Of a stretch of DNA of 40,880 nt, positions 7,846 through 16,069 are shown one piece after another; position 1 is the first letter of the stretch, and the number at the start of each line of letters is the position of its first letter. Both the position numbers and the translations under genes were made by a program. The notes under the pieces are model-generated. The model saw nothing but the letters and a program-made list of their open reading frames with translations, was not told where the DNA came from and ran no database searches. Source of the stretch: Klebsiella pneumoniae (GTDB lineage Bacteria; Verrucomicrobiota; Verrucomicrobiia; Limisphaerales; SXTU01); assembly GCA_943330855.2 (NCBI GenBank), contig CALQJI020000045.1, forward strand, positions 1-40,880, in the 5' to 3' direction.

Positions 7846-10813
7846 ACACCAGCTCGTTCAAGTTCAGCGCCATCAGACAAAAATATTTCAGCGCCACTTC
7901 GGGCGAGGCGTTTTCCTGCGCGCGCAAGGCCGCGATGAGGGCGAGGCTGCGTTGCACTTCGGCATTGGTCGGCGTGCGCGTGGTGACGAGTTGGAGGCCG
8001 AGTCGCACCTGTTTCGTCACGTCATCGCCCGCTTCCTTGCGCAGGCGCGCGGCGAACACTTCCGCCTGCTCATTGAGGAAGCCACCGTTAATCATTCCGA
8101 GCGCCTGTGTCGGCTGCACGGTCGCGAAACGCACCGGCGCGGAGCGGTCGGTCTCGGCGACATCGAAGCTCTCGAGGATCGGCGGGCGCAGCGAGCGCTT
8201 CACCTTGATGTAAACGCTGCGGCGCGATTGCTCCTCCGGTGGCGATTTTCCCCAGCCTTTACCGGGCTGCGATTGCCCGGCCATGACTTCGCGCGGGATG
8301 TCCACAAAGATGCTCGGGCCGAACATTTTCAAATTCAACGTGCCGTTGATCGCGAGAATCGAGTCGCGAATCTCCTCGGCCGTGAGCCGGCGCGGGTCGA
8401 CGCGCCAGAGCAAATCGTTCGTCGGGTCGACGCTCAGCGCGGCCGCGTTTCCGCGCGATGCCATGCGATACGTCTGCGACGTCATGATGAGCCGGTGCAT
8501 CGCTTTCATGCTCCAGCCGCGCGCGACGAACTCGCTGGCGAGCCAGTCGAGCAGTTCGGGATGCGTAGGCCGGTCGCCCTGCGTGCCGAAGTTGCTGGTC
8601 GAGCGCACGAGGCCGCGGCCGAAGTGGTGCTGCCAGATTCGATTCACCATCACGCGCGCGGTGAGCTGGTTGTCGGGCGAGGCAATCCAGTTCGCGAGGA
8701 CGGTGCGACGACCGCTGGTGCGCGCGTCGGGGGCTGGCTTCGGGAGGATCGGAGCGGGCGTGCCCAGCACTTCGATGAAGCCCGGTTCAACAACGTCGCC
8801 GGCCAGCGCAGGATTCCCGCGCGCCAGCAGGTGCGTGGGCGGCGGGACAGCGCCGCGCTCGGACACGGCGAGCGCCTTCTCGCCGGCGACTTTCTCGGGC
8901 TTGAGCTGTTCGAGTTCTTTCTTCAGCGCTTGGTAATTCTTGGCCTGCTCCGCCCCCAGCACGCGTGGGCCTTCGGTGCGGATGAGTTGGGTGAAATCTG
9001 ATTTCGGCGAGCGGTTCTTCGGCGTGCGCGAGGGTTCGCTGGAAGCCGACAGTGCGCGGCGCGTGAAGCCGGGTCCCGACCAGCCAACCGTGAGGCCAAG
9101 CCCGTTTTGCCGCTGGAAGTATTCGAGCTTGATGGGGCGGCGGCCTTGACTCAAGCGCACGGTGGCGGACTGTTCGCTGCCTTCGCCGTGGATGCCGTCG
9201 TAAAGGAGCACTTGCTTGCCGTCCACGCTCAGGCGCGAGCCGTCATCGCTGTCGAGGTGGAAGGTGTAATCGCCATCCTTGGGCACGATGATCGCGCCTT
9301 CGAACACGAAACCGAACGCGTCGTTGCGGGTGCGCAGACCGATGTCGAAGAGCCCGCTCGCCAGCTTGCCGACAGTTTCGGCCTTGATGAGCGTGAAGTC
9401 GGGGAGCTTGTCCCACGTGTCGCGGTAGTAGCGGAATTGCAGGTCGTCGAGGTCGCGTGGCACGGCGGCGTCCGAGAGCGGGGCCGCCTCGTTCTTGGCG
9501 AGCCGCTCACGGAACAGTTTCTCCAGCGCGGTGATGCTGGCCTGCACTTCATCGCGACGACGCTCGATTTCGCGCACTTGGGCGGCGTGCGCGGCCTTCT
9601 CTTCCGGCGTGGTGAAGAGTGGAATTTCATCCGTCGGCCCGCCGTTGCGATAGTGGTTCACGTTCTGGAAGAACGAGAGCAGGCGGTAGTAATCCTGCTG
9701 CGGGATGGGATCGATCTTGTGGTTGTGGCAGCGGGCGCAATCCACCGTGAGACCGAGGAAAACCTGGCTGGTCGTCGCCACGATGTCGTCGAGGCTGTCG
9801 TAGCGCGCGAGCTCGCGGTCGGCGGGCTCGTCGTCCCAAATGCCGAGCCGATAGAAACCGGTGGCGATGATGGCGTCGGCGTCGGGCGTGGCGAGTTCAT
9901 CGCCGGCGAGCTGCTCGCGGAGGAAGCGGTCGTAAGGTTTGTCGGCGTTGAAGGCGCGGATGACGTAGTCGCGGAAGCGCCACGCGTGCGGCTTGTCGCC
10001 GTCGCGCTCGTAGCTGTTGCTCTCGGCGAAGCGCACGAGGTCGAGCCAGTGGCGGCCCCACTTCTCGCCGTAGCGCGGCGAGTCGAGCAGACGGTCAATC
10101 AACAGCTCCCACGCGCGTGGCGATTTGTCGGCGAGAAACGCCTCGACCTCGGCGGGCGTCGGCGGCAGACCGGTCAAATCGTAGTAAGCGCGGCGGACCA
10201 ACTCGCGCGGCGTCGCGGAGGCATTCGCGGTGAGGTTCTTCGCGGCGAGCTTCGCGAGAACGAAGGCGTCGATGGGATTCGCGCTCGGCGGTTTGCCATT
10301 GTTGATTTGCGGCGCGACCGGTTTCTTCACCGGTTGAAACGCCCAATGCGCGCGGTCTTTGTCGGTGATCTTAAATTCCTTCCGGATCGCAGCCGCAGGC
10401 GCTTCGCCGACAGGCATCGGCGCGCCGAGCTTCACCCACTCGGTCAAGTCCGCGACTTGCCGCGCGGTGAGCCGCTGCTTCGGCGGCATCTTGAGATCCT
10501 CGCTCTGATAACCCACGGCGATGCTGAGCCGGCTTTTCGCCGGATCGCCCGCCACGACGACCGCGCCGCTCTCGCCGCCCGCGCGAATGGCGCCGGGGGA
10601 ATCGAGTCGGAGATGGCCCTTCTGTTTTTCCGCGCCGTGACAGGAGTAACATTGCTCCGCGAGGAGCGGGCGAACTTTGCGCTCGAAGAACTCGAGACCG
10701 GCGGGACTCGGTTCGGCGGCGGAGAGACGTTGCCCGCCGCCGAACGCAGCGGTCAGGGCGAGAGCCAGAGCGAGCGAACGCGGCGCGTTCCCATTTCGAG
10801 AAGGGGACGTCAT
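7835..10813 (-). CDS. PSD1-type protein: cytochrome c-like PSCyt1, DUF1549, PA14, DUF1553
   Basis: A 992-residue exported protein of the planctomycete/verrucomicrobial PSD1 type. After a signal peptide (about 1-33) comes the PSCyt1 domain with a c-type heme motif CYSCH (Cys55, Cys58, His59). DUF1549 follows (about 168-391) and carries a second CxxCH, CARCH (Cys359, Cys362, His363). A PA14 domain (about 461-588, with DGDYTFHLDSDDGSRLSVDG) is typical of carbohydrate binding. DUF1553 (about 700-970) shows RVMVNRIWQHHFGRGLV and DWLASEFVARGWSMK. The open frame extends to 11206, but the upstream part overlaps the previous gene; the ATG at 10813, 2 nt after the TAG of that gene (TAGTGATG), starts a proper signal peptide. 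The family is widely linked to polysaccharide degradation loci with sulfatases and DUF1501 partners, but its reaction is not established. Confidence 0.95.
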   Translation of the reverse strand: MTSPSRNGNAPRSLALALALTAAFGGGQRLSAAEPSPAGLEFFERKVRPLLAEQCYSCHGAEKQKGHLRLDSPGAIRAGGESGAVVVAGDPAKSRLSIAVGYQSEDLKMPPKQRLTARQVADLTEWVKLGAPMPVGEAPAAAIRKEFKITDKDRAHWAFQPVKKPVAPQINNGKPPSANPIDAFVLAKLAAKNLTANASATPRELVRRAYYDLTGLPPTPAEVEAFLADKSPRAWELLIDRLLDSPRYGEKWGRHWLDLVRFAESNSYERDGDKPHAWRFRDYVIRAFNADKPYDRFLREQLAGDELATPDADAIIATGFYRLGIWDDEPADRELARYDSLDDIVATTSQVFLGLTVDCARCHNHKIDPIPQQDYYRLLSFFQNVNHYRNGGPTDEIPLFTTPEEKAAHAAQVREIERRRDEVQASITALEKLFRERLAKNEAAPLSDAAVPRDLDDLQFRYYRDTWDKLPDFTLIKAETVGKLASGLFDIGLRTRNDAFGFVFEGAIIVPKDGDYTFHLDSDDGSRLSVDGKQVLLYDGIHGEGSEQSATVRLSQGRRPIKLEYFQRQNGLGLTVGWSGPGFTRRALSASSEPSRTPKNRSPKSDFTQLIRTEGPRVLGAEQAKNYQALKKELEQLKPEKVAGEKALAVSERGAVPPPTHLLARGNPALAGDVVEPGFIEVLGTPAPILPKPAPDARTSGRRTVLANWIASPDNQLTARVMVNRIWQHHFGRGLVRSTSNFGTQGDRPTHPELLDWLASEFVARGWSMKAMHRLIMTSQTYRMASRGNAAALSVDPTNDLLWRVDPRRLTAEEIRDSILAINGTLNLKMFGPSIFVDIPREVMAGQSQPGKGWGKSPPEEQSRRSVYIKVKRSLRPPILESFDVAETDRSAPVRFATVQPTQALGMINGGFLNEQAEVFAARLRKEAGDDVTKQVRLGLQLVTTRTPTNAEVQRSLALIAALRAQENASPEVALKYFCLMALNLNELVYVD

Positions 10814-10815
10814 CA

Positions 10816-11766
10816 CTACTTTGCTCCGAGCACCTTCTGCACGGGCATGGAGTTGCCGAAGTTTTTGAAGTCCTTGAACGACCACACGACTTTCTTGTCC
10901 CTGTTCACCTCGATGAACTGCGGGTTGTTCGGCCCCGCATGGCAGTTGCCAATCATCGTGTTGCCGTTGGCGAGTCGCTCGACGCACGTGACCCACGCGA
11001 GCGTGATGCCGGGCAGGTCGTTCTGCTCGACCTTCCAGACGATGGCTTTCGCGGGCGTGACTTCGAGCACGCTGTGGCCGTTGCCGGAGCCGATGAGCGT
11101 GTTGCCATTCGCGAGTCGCACGGCGCTGAAGAGCGAGTTGCCCCACGCCTCGGGGCCGTGGCCGCCCTTCTTGGGCTTGTCGAACAGCGGCACCTCGAAC
11201 TCCCAAATCACCTTGCCAGCCGCGTCATATTCGCGAACGAAACCGTCGGCCTCATGCGCGACGAGATACGTGCCGGCGGCGGTCTTGCGGACGAGCCGCG
11301 TGTCGCTGTGCGCGTTGGGCTTGTTCAACTTCAGCTTCACCTCGCGCTGAATCTTGCCGTCCTTGTCCACCTCGATGATGCGGCCCGCGCCGGACTCGGC
11401 AATCATCGTGAGGCCGTTCTCGACGCGCTGGAAGGCGTGCACCTCGATGCGCTTGCCCTCGTTGCCGTTCATCTTGCCGGAGTCGTATTCCCACACGACC
11501 TTCTTGTCCGGCGCGACCTCGACGATCTTCTGAAAGCCCTGCTGGAGCAGCACGTTGCCATTGGGCAGCACCTGCGCGTCGTGGATGCCGCCAATCTTAA
11601 GTTCCCATTCGTAGCTGCCGTCTGGCGCGATGATGGCGAGCCGGCGTGTGGAGTCATCGCCTGCGAGGAAGCGCCGGCCCGGCCCGGTCTGCTCGGCGTG
11701 AAGTTGCAGGGTGAAGGCGAAGGCCATGGCAGCCAACGCGGCCCGGCGAGTCAGAGTGTTTGTCAT
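10816..11766 (-). CDS. Exported beta-propeller (WD40/PQQ-like)
   Basis: A 316-residue protein with a short N-terminal signal containing paired arginines (MTNTLTRRAALAAMAFAF, cleavage near HAE). The rest is a repeated propeller with blades of the form ...VLPNGNVLLQ, ...KVVWEYDSGK, VRLANGNTLIGSGNGHS and ERLANGNTMIGNCHAGPNN; the recurrent LANGNTxIG and xVVWxF strands are those of arylsulfotransferase-like and PQQ-like propellers. It lacks an obvious catalytic domain. It is the promoter-proximal gene of the secreted cluster; PSD1 starts 2 nt after its stop codon. The ATG at 11766 is preferred because it gives a signal peptide and follows 210 nt of non-coding sequence. Function is unknown; it probably binds a ligand or scaffolds the PSD1 protein. 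Confidence 0.85.
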   Translation of the reverse strand: MTNTLTRRAALAAMAFAFTLQLHAEQTGPGRRFLAGDDSTRRLAIIAPDGSYEWELKIGGIHDAQVLPNGNVLLQQGFQKIVEVAPDKKVVWEYDSGKMNGNEGKRIEVHAFQRVENGLTMIAESGAGRIIEVDKDGKIQREVKLKLNKPNAHSDTRLVRKTAAGTYLVAHEADGFVREYDAAGKVIWEFEVPLFDKPKKGGHGPEAWGNSLFSAVRLANGNTLIGSGNGHSVLEVTPAKAIVWKVEQNDLPGITLAWVTCVERLANGNTMIGNCHAGPNNPQFIEVNRDKKVVWSFKDFKNFGNSMPVQKVLGAK

Positions 11767-11814
11767 GAGCGGAGGGTAACGATGGGTGGGTGGGTGGCAA
11801 TTTCAATTCTGCAC

Positions 11815-11888
11815 GGAGCGCGGACGCCCACGTCCGCAGCGGTCTTCTCACCGGCAGCCGCACTTGCGGACGTGGGCGTCCACGCTCC
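11815..11888. repeat. Palindromic intergenic repeat, 23-bp arms
   Basis: The left arm at 11815-11837 begins GGAGCGCGGACGCCCACG; the right arm at 11866-11888 is its reverse complement with a single mismatch. The loop is 28 nt. It lies between the divergent starts of the propeller and SDR genes. Both strands are open over the element without coding quality. It looks like a REP/MITE-like palindrome dispersed in the genome. It is too long for a simple operator, and no T-run is present for a terminator. Confidence 0.75.
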
Positions 11889-11976
11889 AAAACCCCGTGC
11901 CGACGGCTTGCACTCGCCGCGCGTTCTCTCCAGACTCCGCCTGTCGCACAACTCAACCACGCCCAATCGCCCCTCC

Positions 11977-12750
11977 ATGCCTGACACTTCCGCCAACCCC
12001 TTCTCCCTCGCCGGTCGCGTCGCGCTCGTCACCGGCAGCAGCACCGGCCTTGGCAAGGCCATGGCTATCGCGCTCGGCAAGGCCGGGGCGAAGGTCGCGC
12101 TGAACTACGCCAACAACACCGCGCGCGCCAAAAAGTCCTTCGCCGAGTTCCAAGCCCTTGGCCTCACCGGCGCGCTCTTCAAGGCCGACGTGACCAGCGA
12201 GACGGACGTCGCGAAAATGCACCGCGCCATCACGAAGCAGCTCGGCCCGGTGGACATCGTGGTCCTCAACGCCACCTGCGACCAACCGCAGAAGCCCATC
12301 GAGGACTACGACTGGGCGTTCTACCAGCGGATGATTGATTTCTTCATCAAGAGCCCGTTCCTCCTCACGCGCGCGTGCCTGCCGCACATGAAGGCGCAGC
12401 GCTGGGGCCGCATCATCAACATCGGCTCCGAGGTCGTCGCGCGCGGCGTGCCGAACTTCACGGCCTACGTCGCGGCCAAGGGCGGGCAGAACGGCTTCCA
12501 CCGCAGCCTCGCGGGCGAGCTGGCCCCGCACGGCATCACGGTGAACATGATTGCGCCCGGCTGGATTCCCGTGGAGCGCCACGAGCAAGACCCGCAGGCG
12601 CTCAAGGACGGCTACCGCGCGCTCATCCCCGTGAACCGCTGGGGCATCCCGTCCGACCTCGACGGCTCCGTGGTCTTCCTCGCGAGCGAGGCGTCGTCCT
12701 TCGTCACCGGGCAGACGCTGCATGTGAATGGCGGGCTGACGGTGTGTTAG
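11977..12750 (+). CDS. SDR-family NAD(P)-dependent oxidoreductase
   Basis: A 257-residue classical short-chain dehydrogenase/reductase. The Rossmann motif TGSSTGLG occupies residues 19-26, and the catalytic triad is Ser151 (NIGSE), Tyr164 and Lys168 (YVAAK). The C-terminus has the usual PGWIPVERHE and VTGQTLHVNGG segments. The usual NNAG motif is instead LNATCD (98-102), with Cys where Gly is expected; this may alter the active-site floor or substrate pocket. Annotators would call it FabG-like, but it could oxidise a sugar or polyol, given the ribose-type importer downstream. The start at 11977 gives a normal SDR N-terminus (NPFSLAGRVALVTG). The open frame extends far upstream into the palindrome and is not coding there. 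It leads the plus-strand run, 12 nt before the small unknown gene. Confidence 0.93.
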   Translation: MPDTSANPFSLAGRVALVTGSSTGLGKAMAIALGKAGAKVALNYANNTARAKKSFAEFQALGLTGALFKADVTSETDVAKMHRAITKQLGPVDIVVLNATCDQPQKPIEDYDWAFYQRMIDFFIKSPFLLTRACLPHMKAQRWGRIINIGSEVVARGVPNFTAYVAAKGGQNGFHRSLAGELAPHGITVNMIAPGWIPVERHEQDPQALKDGYRALIPVNRWGIPSDLDGSVVFLASEASSFVTGQTLHVNGGLTVC

Positions 12751-12762
12751 GCCACTGCGCAC

Positions 12763-13215
12763 ATGAAGATTATTGTGGACAAGATTGAAGAGCATCCGCG
12801 GCACGCACTTTCGCGTGCGGATGTTCAGTTAATCATGTCCGCCGTGCCTCCTGCTTGGGCGGAGAATGTCAAGGTTGTCAGGCTTTCGGCATCGCGGTCG
12901 GCTGACGCTGTGGTCCTCTATGCGCGTTTCGGTGAAACATTGACCATCGCATCTCGCGGGCTAACGAAAGGAGCCGCATTGCAATTGGTGCTTGAGGAGT
13001 TGGCCGCACATGCATTGGGTTTCAAGCAGCGCACTTTCCAGCACTTGCAGGCACGACATGAGTCGAGGGTCGCAGCGCTGGTAGCGCCACTTATGAAGGC
13101 GCTTTCACCTCAGCTTTCGTGCAAGCAGACGCTAGTCAAAGTTGACCTTGCCCAGACCGAGCGCTTTGGCGAACCCGAAGCCCACGCTGGGGTTGCTGTC
13201 CCCGCAGCTTGTTGA
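12763..13215 (+). CDS. Small protein of unknown function
   Basis: A 150-residue protein I do not recognise. The first half looks well formed: MKIIVDKIEEHPRHALS, then a beta-rich stretch (VKVVRLSASRSADAVVLYARF, ETLTIASRGLTK) and an amphipathic helix (ALQLVLEELAAHALGF). The last 35 residues look less structured. It starts 12 nt after the SDR stop and ends 18 nt before the sugar-binding lipoprotein, so it is in line for the same transcript. There is no signal peptide or membrane segment; it is presumably cytosolic. It might be a small regulator or assembly factor, but no evidence supports that. Confidence 0.6.
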   Translation: MKIIVDKIEEHPRHALSRADVQLIMSAVPPAWAENVKVVRLSASRSADAVVLYARFGETLTIASRGLTKGAALQLVLEELAAHALGFKQRTFQHLQARHESRVAALVAPLMKALSPQLSCKQTLVKVDLAQTERFGEPEAHAGVAVPAAC

Positions 13216-13233
13216 AATCTCCACCAAATTCCC

Positions 13234-14247
13234 ATGAACAAACACATCCTCCTCACCCTCCCCACCATCGCTGCGCTCTTGCTCGGCCTTACCGCCTGCA
13301 ACAAGCCCGCTGACCCAGGCAAGAAACAGAAAATCGCCTTCGTCTCCAACGGCGTCGCGTCGTTCTGGACCATCGCCGCTGCGGGCGTGAAGGCCGCCGG
13401 TGAGAAGCTCGGTGTGGACGCGCAGACGCTCATGCCGGTCGAGGGCATCGGCGACCAGAAGCGCATGATCGAGGACCTGCTCACCAAGGGCGTGGATGGC
13501 ATTGCCGTCAGCCCGATTGACCCGGCCAACCAGACCGACCTCCTCAACACCGCCGCCAAGCGCGCCAAGCTCATCACCCACGACTCCGACGCGCCCAACG
13601 CCGACCGCCTCGTTTACATCGGCATGGACAACTACAAGGCCGGCCGCATGTGCGGCGACCTCGTGCGCGAGGCGATGCCCAAGGGCGGCACGGTGATGAT
13701 CTTCATCGGTCGCATGGAGCAGGACAACGCCAAGCGCCGCCGCCAAGGCACGATTGACGCCATCCTCGGCCGGCCCGAGAACCCGAGCAACTTCGACCCC
13801 GCCGACAAGGTGCTCGAAGGCGGCGGCTTCAAAATCCTCGGCACGCTCACCGACCAGTTCGACCAGGCCAAGGGCAAGGCCAACGCCGAGGACACGCTCG
13901 CGAAGTATCCCGACATCGGCGGCATGGTGGGCCTCTTCGCCTACAACCCGCCGCTCATGCTCGAGGCGCTCCAGCAGGCCGGCAAGCTCGGTAAGGTCAA
14001 GGTCATCGCCTTCGACGAGGCCGACGCCACGCTCGCGGGCATCCAGAAAGGCACCGTCCACGGCACCGTGGTGCAGAACCCCTACATGTATGGCTACAAG
14101 TCCGTCGAGGTGCTGAACGAGATTCTCATGGGCAACAAGAGCGTGGTGCCCGCCAGCAAGTTCATCGACATCCCCGCCCGGCAAATTCGGAAGGACAACG
14201 TGGATGAGTTTTGGGCGGACCTGAAGGCGAAGGTTGGGGGGAAATGA
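13234..14247 (+). CDS. Sugar ABC transporter substrate-binding lipoprotein (ribose type)
   Basis: A 337-residue periplasmic binding protein of the RbsB/peripla_BP_4 type. The N-terminal signal ends in a lipobox LTAC (Cys22), so it is a membrane-anchored lipoprotein. Typical segments are KIAFVSNGVASFWT, GVDGIAVSPIDPANQTDLL, LVYIGMDNYKAGRM, VKVIAFDEADATLAGI and VVQNPYMYGYKSVEVL. It delivers a pentose, hexose or related sugar to the ATPase and permease encoded next. The exact sugar cannot be read from sequence. It starts 18 nt after the unknown gene and ends 36 nt before the ATPase. Confidence 0.94.
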   Translation: MNKHILLTLPTIAALLLGLTACNKPADPGKKQKIAFVSNGVASFWTIAAAGVKAAGEKLGVDAQTLMPVEGIGDQKRMIEDLLTKGVDGIAVSPIDPANQTDLLNTAAKRAKLITHDSDAPNADRLVYIGMDNYKAGRMCGDLVREAMPKGGTVMIFIGRMEQDNAKRRRQGTIDAILGRPENPSNFDPADKVLEGGGFKILGTLTDQFDQAKGKANAEDTLAKYPDIGGMVGLFAYNPPLMLEALQQAGKLGKVKVIAFDEADATLAGIQKGTVHGTVVQNPYMYGYKSVEVLNEILMGNKSVVPASKFIDIPARQIRKDNVDEFWADLKAKVGGK

Positions 14248-14283
14248 AGGCTGGCGGACCGCGCATTCGCCCCCGCCCTTCGC

Positions 14284-15774
14284 ATGCCCCCGCTCCTTGA
14301 AGCCCGCTCGCTGACCAAGTCCTTCCCGGGCGTGCGTGCGCTCAAGGGCGTGAGCCTCACCGTCGAGCGCGGCGAGGTGCTCGCGGTCATCGGCGAGAAC
14401 GGCGCGGGCAAGAGCACGTTGATGAAAATCCTCGCCGGCGTGCAGACCGCCGACTCCGGCGAAATCCTTCTCGACGGCCAGCCCGTCGCGCTCCGCTCCG
14501 TTCATGACGCTCTTGCCAGCGGCATCGCGCTCATCCACCAGGAGCTGAACCTCGCCGACAACCTCGACGTGGCCGCGAACATCTTCCTCGGCCGCGAGCC
14601 GCGTCGCTTCGGGCTGATTGACACCGCGCGCACGCACCGCGAGGCGAAGCAGTTCCTCGCCGCCGTCGGCTTGGACGTGAAGCCCGACACGCTCGTCAGC
14701 ACGCTCGCCATCGGCCAGCAGCAGCTCGTCGAGATTGCCAAGGCCCTTTCCACCAACGCCCGCGTGCTCATCATGGACGAGCCGACCTCCAGCCTCTCCG
14801 CCCGCGAGGCCGAGAACTTGTTCAAGGTCATCCGCGACCTCCGCACGCGCGGCGTGAGCATCGTTTACATCTCGCACCGGCTCGGCGAGGTGAAGTCGCT
14901 CGCCGACCGCGTGACCGTCCTGCGCGACGGCGAGAACAGCGGCGCCCTCGCACGCGAAGAAATCAGCCACGCCGCGATGGTGAAGCTCATGGTGGGCCGC
15001 GACCTGTCGCAGTTCTACCCGCACGCGCCGCACAGGGCAGGGGAGGTGGCGCTCCATGTGGACCGCCTGCGCACGCCCGCGCATCCGCGCCACGAAGTCA
15101 GTTTCACGGTGCGGGCCGGTGAGATTGTGGGCCTCGCCGGACTCGTCGGCGCGGGGCGGACGGAAGTGTTGCTTTCGCTCTTCGGCGTGACGCCCGCGCT
15201 GGGCGGGACCATTCGCGTGAGTGGTAAGGAAGTTTCTCCCGCCTCGCCACAGGAAGCCATTGAAGCCGGCCTCGCGCTCGTGCCCGAGGACCGCAAGAAG
15301 CAAGGCGTGGTGCTGGAGATGCCCGTGCGCGAGAACGTCAGCCTCGCCAGCCTGCGACGCGACCAGCGCAACGGCTTTCTGAACCAGCGCCGCGAAGCCG
15401 AGTTGAGCACCGAGATGATTGGCGCGATGCGCATCAAGACGCCGAGCGACCGGCAGGTGGTGCAGTTCCTCTCCGGCGGCAACCAGCAGAAAGTCGTGCT
15501 CGGCAAATGGCTCGCCATCCAGCCGCGCGTGCTCTTCCTCGACGAGCCGACGCGCGGCATCGACGTGGGCGCGAAGCAGGAAATCTACAAGCTCATGGAG
15601 GAACTCGCGCGCAAGGGCGTGGCGATTCTCTTCGTCTCCAGCGAGATGGAGGAAATCCTCGGCATGAGCGACCGCGTCCTCGTGATGCACGAAGGCCGCC
15701 TGACGGGCGAACTCCAGCGCAGCGAACTCAGCGAGGAAGCCGTGATGCAACTCGCGACCGGAGGGGCGGATTGA
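14284..15774 (+). CDS. Sugar ABC transporter ATP-binding protein (duplicated, RbsA family)
   Basis: A 496-residue ATPase with two tandem ABC domains, as in RbsA, XylG and MglA. Domain 1 has Walker [10 protein letters not shown] (37-45), signature [10 protein letters not shown] and Walker [13 protein letters not shown]. Domain 2 (from about residue 255) has a degenerate Walker [13 protein letters not shown], the intact signature [15 protein letters not shown] and Walker [21 protein letters not shown]. This asymmetry is normal for the family. It energises sugar import together with the lipoprotein and permease. The start at 14284 follows 36 nt of spacer. Confidence 0.96.
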   Translation: MPPLLEARSLTKSFPGVRALKGVSLTVERGEVLAVIGENGAGKSTLMKILAGVQTADSGEILLDGQPVALRSVHDALASGIALIHQELNLADNLDVAANIFLGREPRRFGLIDTARTHREAKQFLAAVGLDVKPDTLVSTLAIGQQQLVEIAKALSTNARVLIMDEPTSSLSAREAENLFKVIRDLRTRGVSIVYISHRLGEVKSLADRVTVLRDGENSGALAREEISHAAMVKLMVGRDLSQFYPHAPHRAGEVALHVDRLRTPAHPRHEVSFTVRAGEIVGLAGLVGAGRTEVLLSLFGVTPALGGTIRVSGKEVSPASPQEAIEAGLALVPEDRKKQGVVLEMPVRENVSLASLRRDQRNGFLNQRREAELSTEMIGAMRIKTPSDRQVVQFLSGGNQQKVVLGKWLAIQPRVLFLDEPTRGIDVGAKQEIYKLMEELARKGVAILFVSSEMEEILGMSDRVLVMHEGRLTGELQRSELSEEAVMQLATGGAD

Positions 15775-15799
15775 ACCACGAAGGCACTGAGCCCCAATG

Positions 15800-15822
15800 C
15801 CGGTTGGTGGAATGCCAACCGG
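15800..15822. other. Perfect 8-bp hairpin after the ATPase gene
   Basis: CCGGTTGG (15800-15807) pairs with CCAACCGG (15815-15822) around a 7-nt loop, 26 nt after the ATPase stop. It could attenuate transcription into the permease or stabilise the 3' end. No T-run follows, so an intrinsic terminator is doubtful. Confidence 0.45.
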
Positions 15823-15835
15823 ACGCCACGGCGCA

Positions 15836-15960
15836 CGCCTTCTCCCTTCCTCGGAGGAGGGGAGAAGGTGGCCGCAGGCCGGATGAGGGGTGGGGCCGCC
15901 AACGCCGACGCCCGCAACCCCTCACCCCGGCCCTCTCCCCTCATCCGATGAAGGGAAAGG
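15836..15960. repeat. Purine/pyrimidine-rich interspersed repeat
   Basis: A 125-base block with complementary short segments: CGGATGAGGGG (near 15880) is repeated as its reverse complement CCCCTCATCCG (near 15940), and AGGAGGGGAGAAGG-like and CCCTCTCCCC-like stretches face each other. It resembles dispersed intergenic repeats of many environmental bacteria and has no coding character. It lies inside the sugar importer operon. Confidence 0.55.
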
Positions 15961-16000
15961 GAGTCGAAGCGCGCCGCCGTTCCTCCACTCCTTCGCTCGC

Positions 16001-16045
16001 TTCGTGTCCTTCGTGTCCTTCGTGTCCTTCGTGTCCTTCGTGTCT
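16001..16045 (+). repeat. Tandem 9-mer TTCGTGTCC x5
   Basis: Four exact copies of TTCGTGTCC at 16001-16036 and a fifth ending in T (16037-16045). It ends 24 nt before the permease start. A 9-nt unit keeps any frame open and creates a spurious Phe-Val-Ser repeat, which would be an odd N-terminus for a permease, so I treat it as non-coding leader sequence. Confidence 0.85.
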
Positions 16046-16069
16046 TCTTGGTTCACCTCTTTTTCCCGC

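Noticed and set aside
13132..15750. 872-codon minus-strand open frame
   Set aside because: It lies opposite the sugar-binding lipoprotein and ATPase genes and is rich in Ala, His, Glu and Val as expected of a high-GC shadow.
16001..16045. Tandem 9-mer as a CRISPR array
   Set aside because: The units abut without spacers.
15890..16069. Extension of the permease to a Phe-Val-Ser repeat N-terminus
   Set aside because: The extra residues come from the tandem 9-mer and repeat block; RbsC-type permeases start near MKKLLG.
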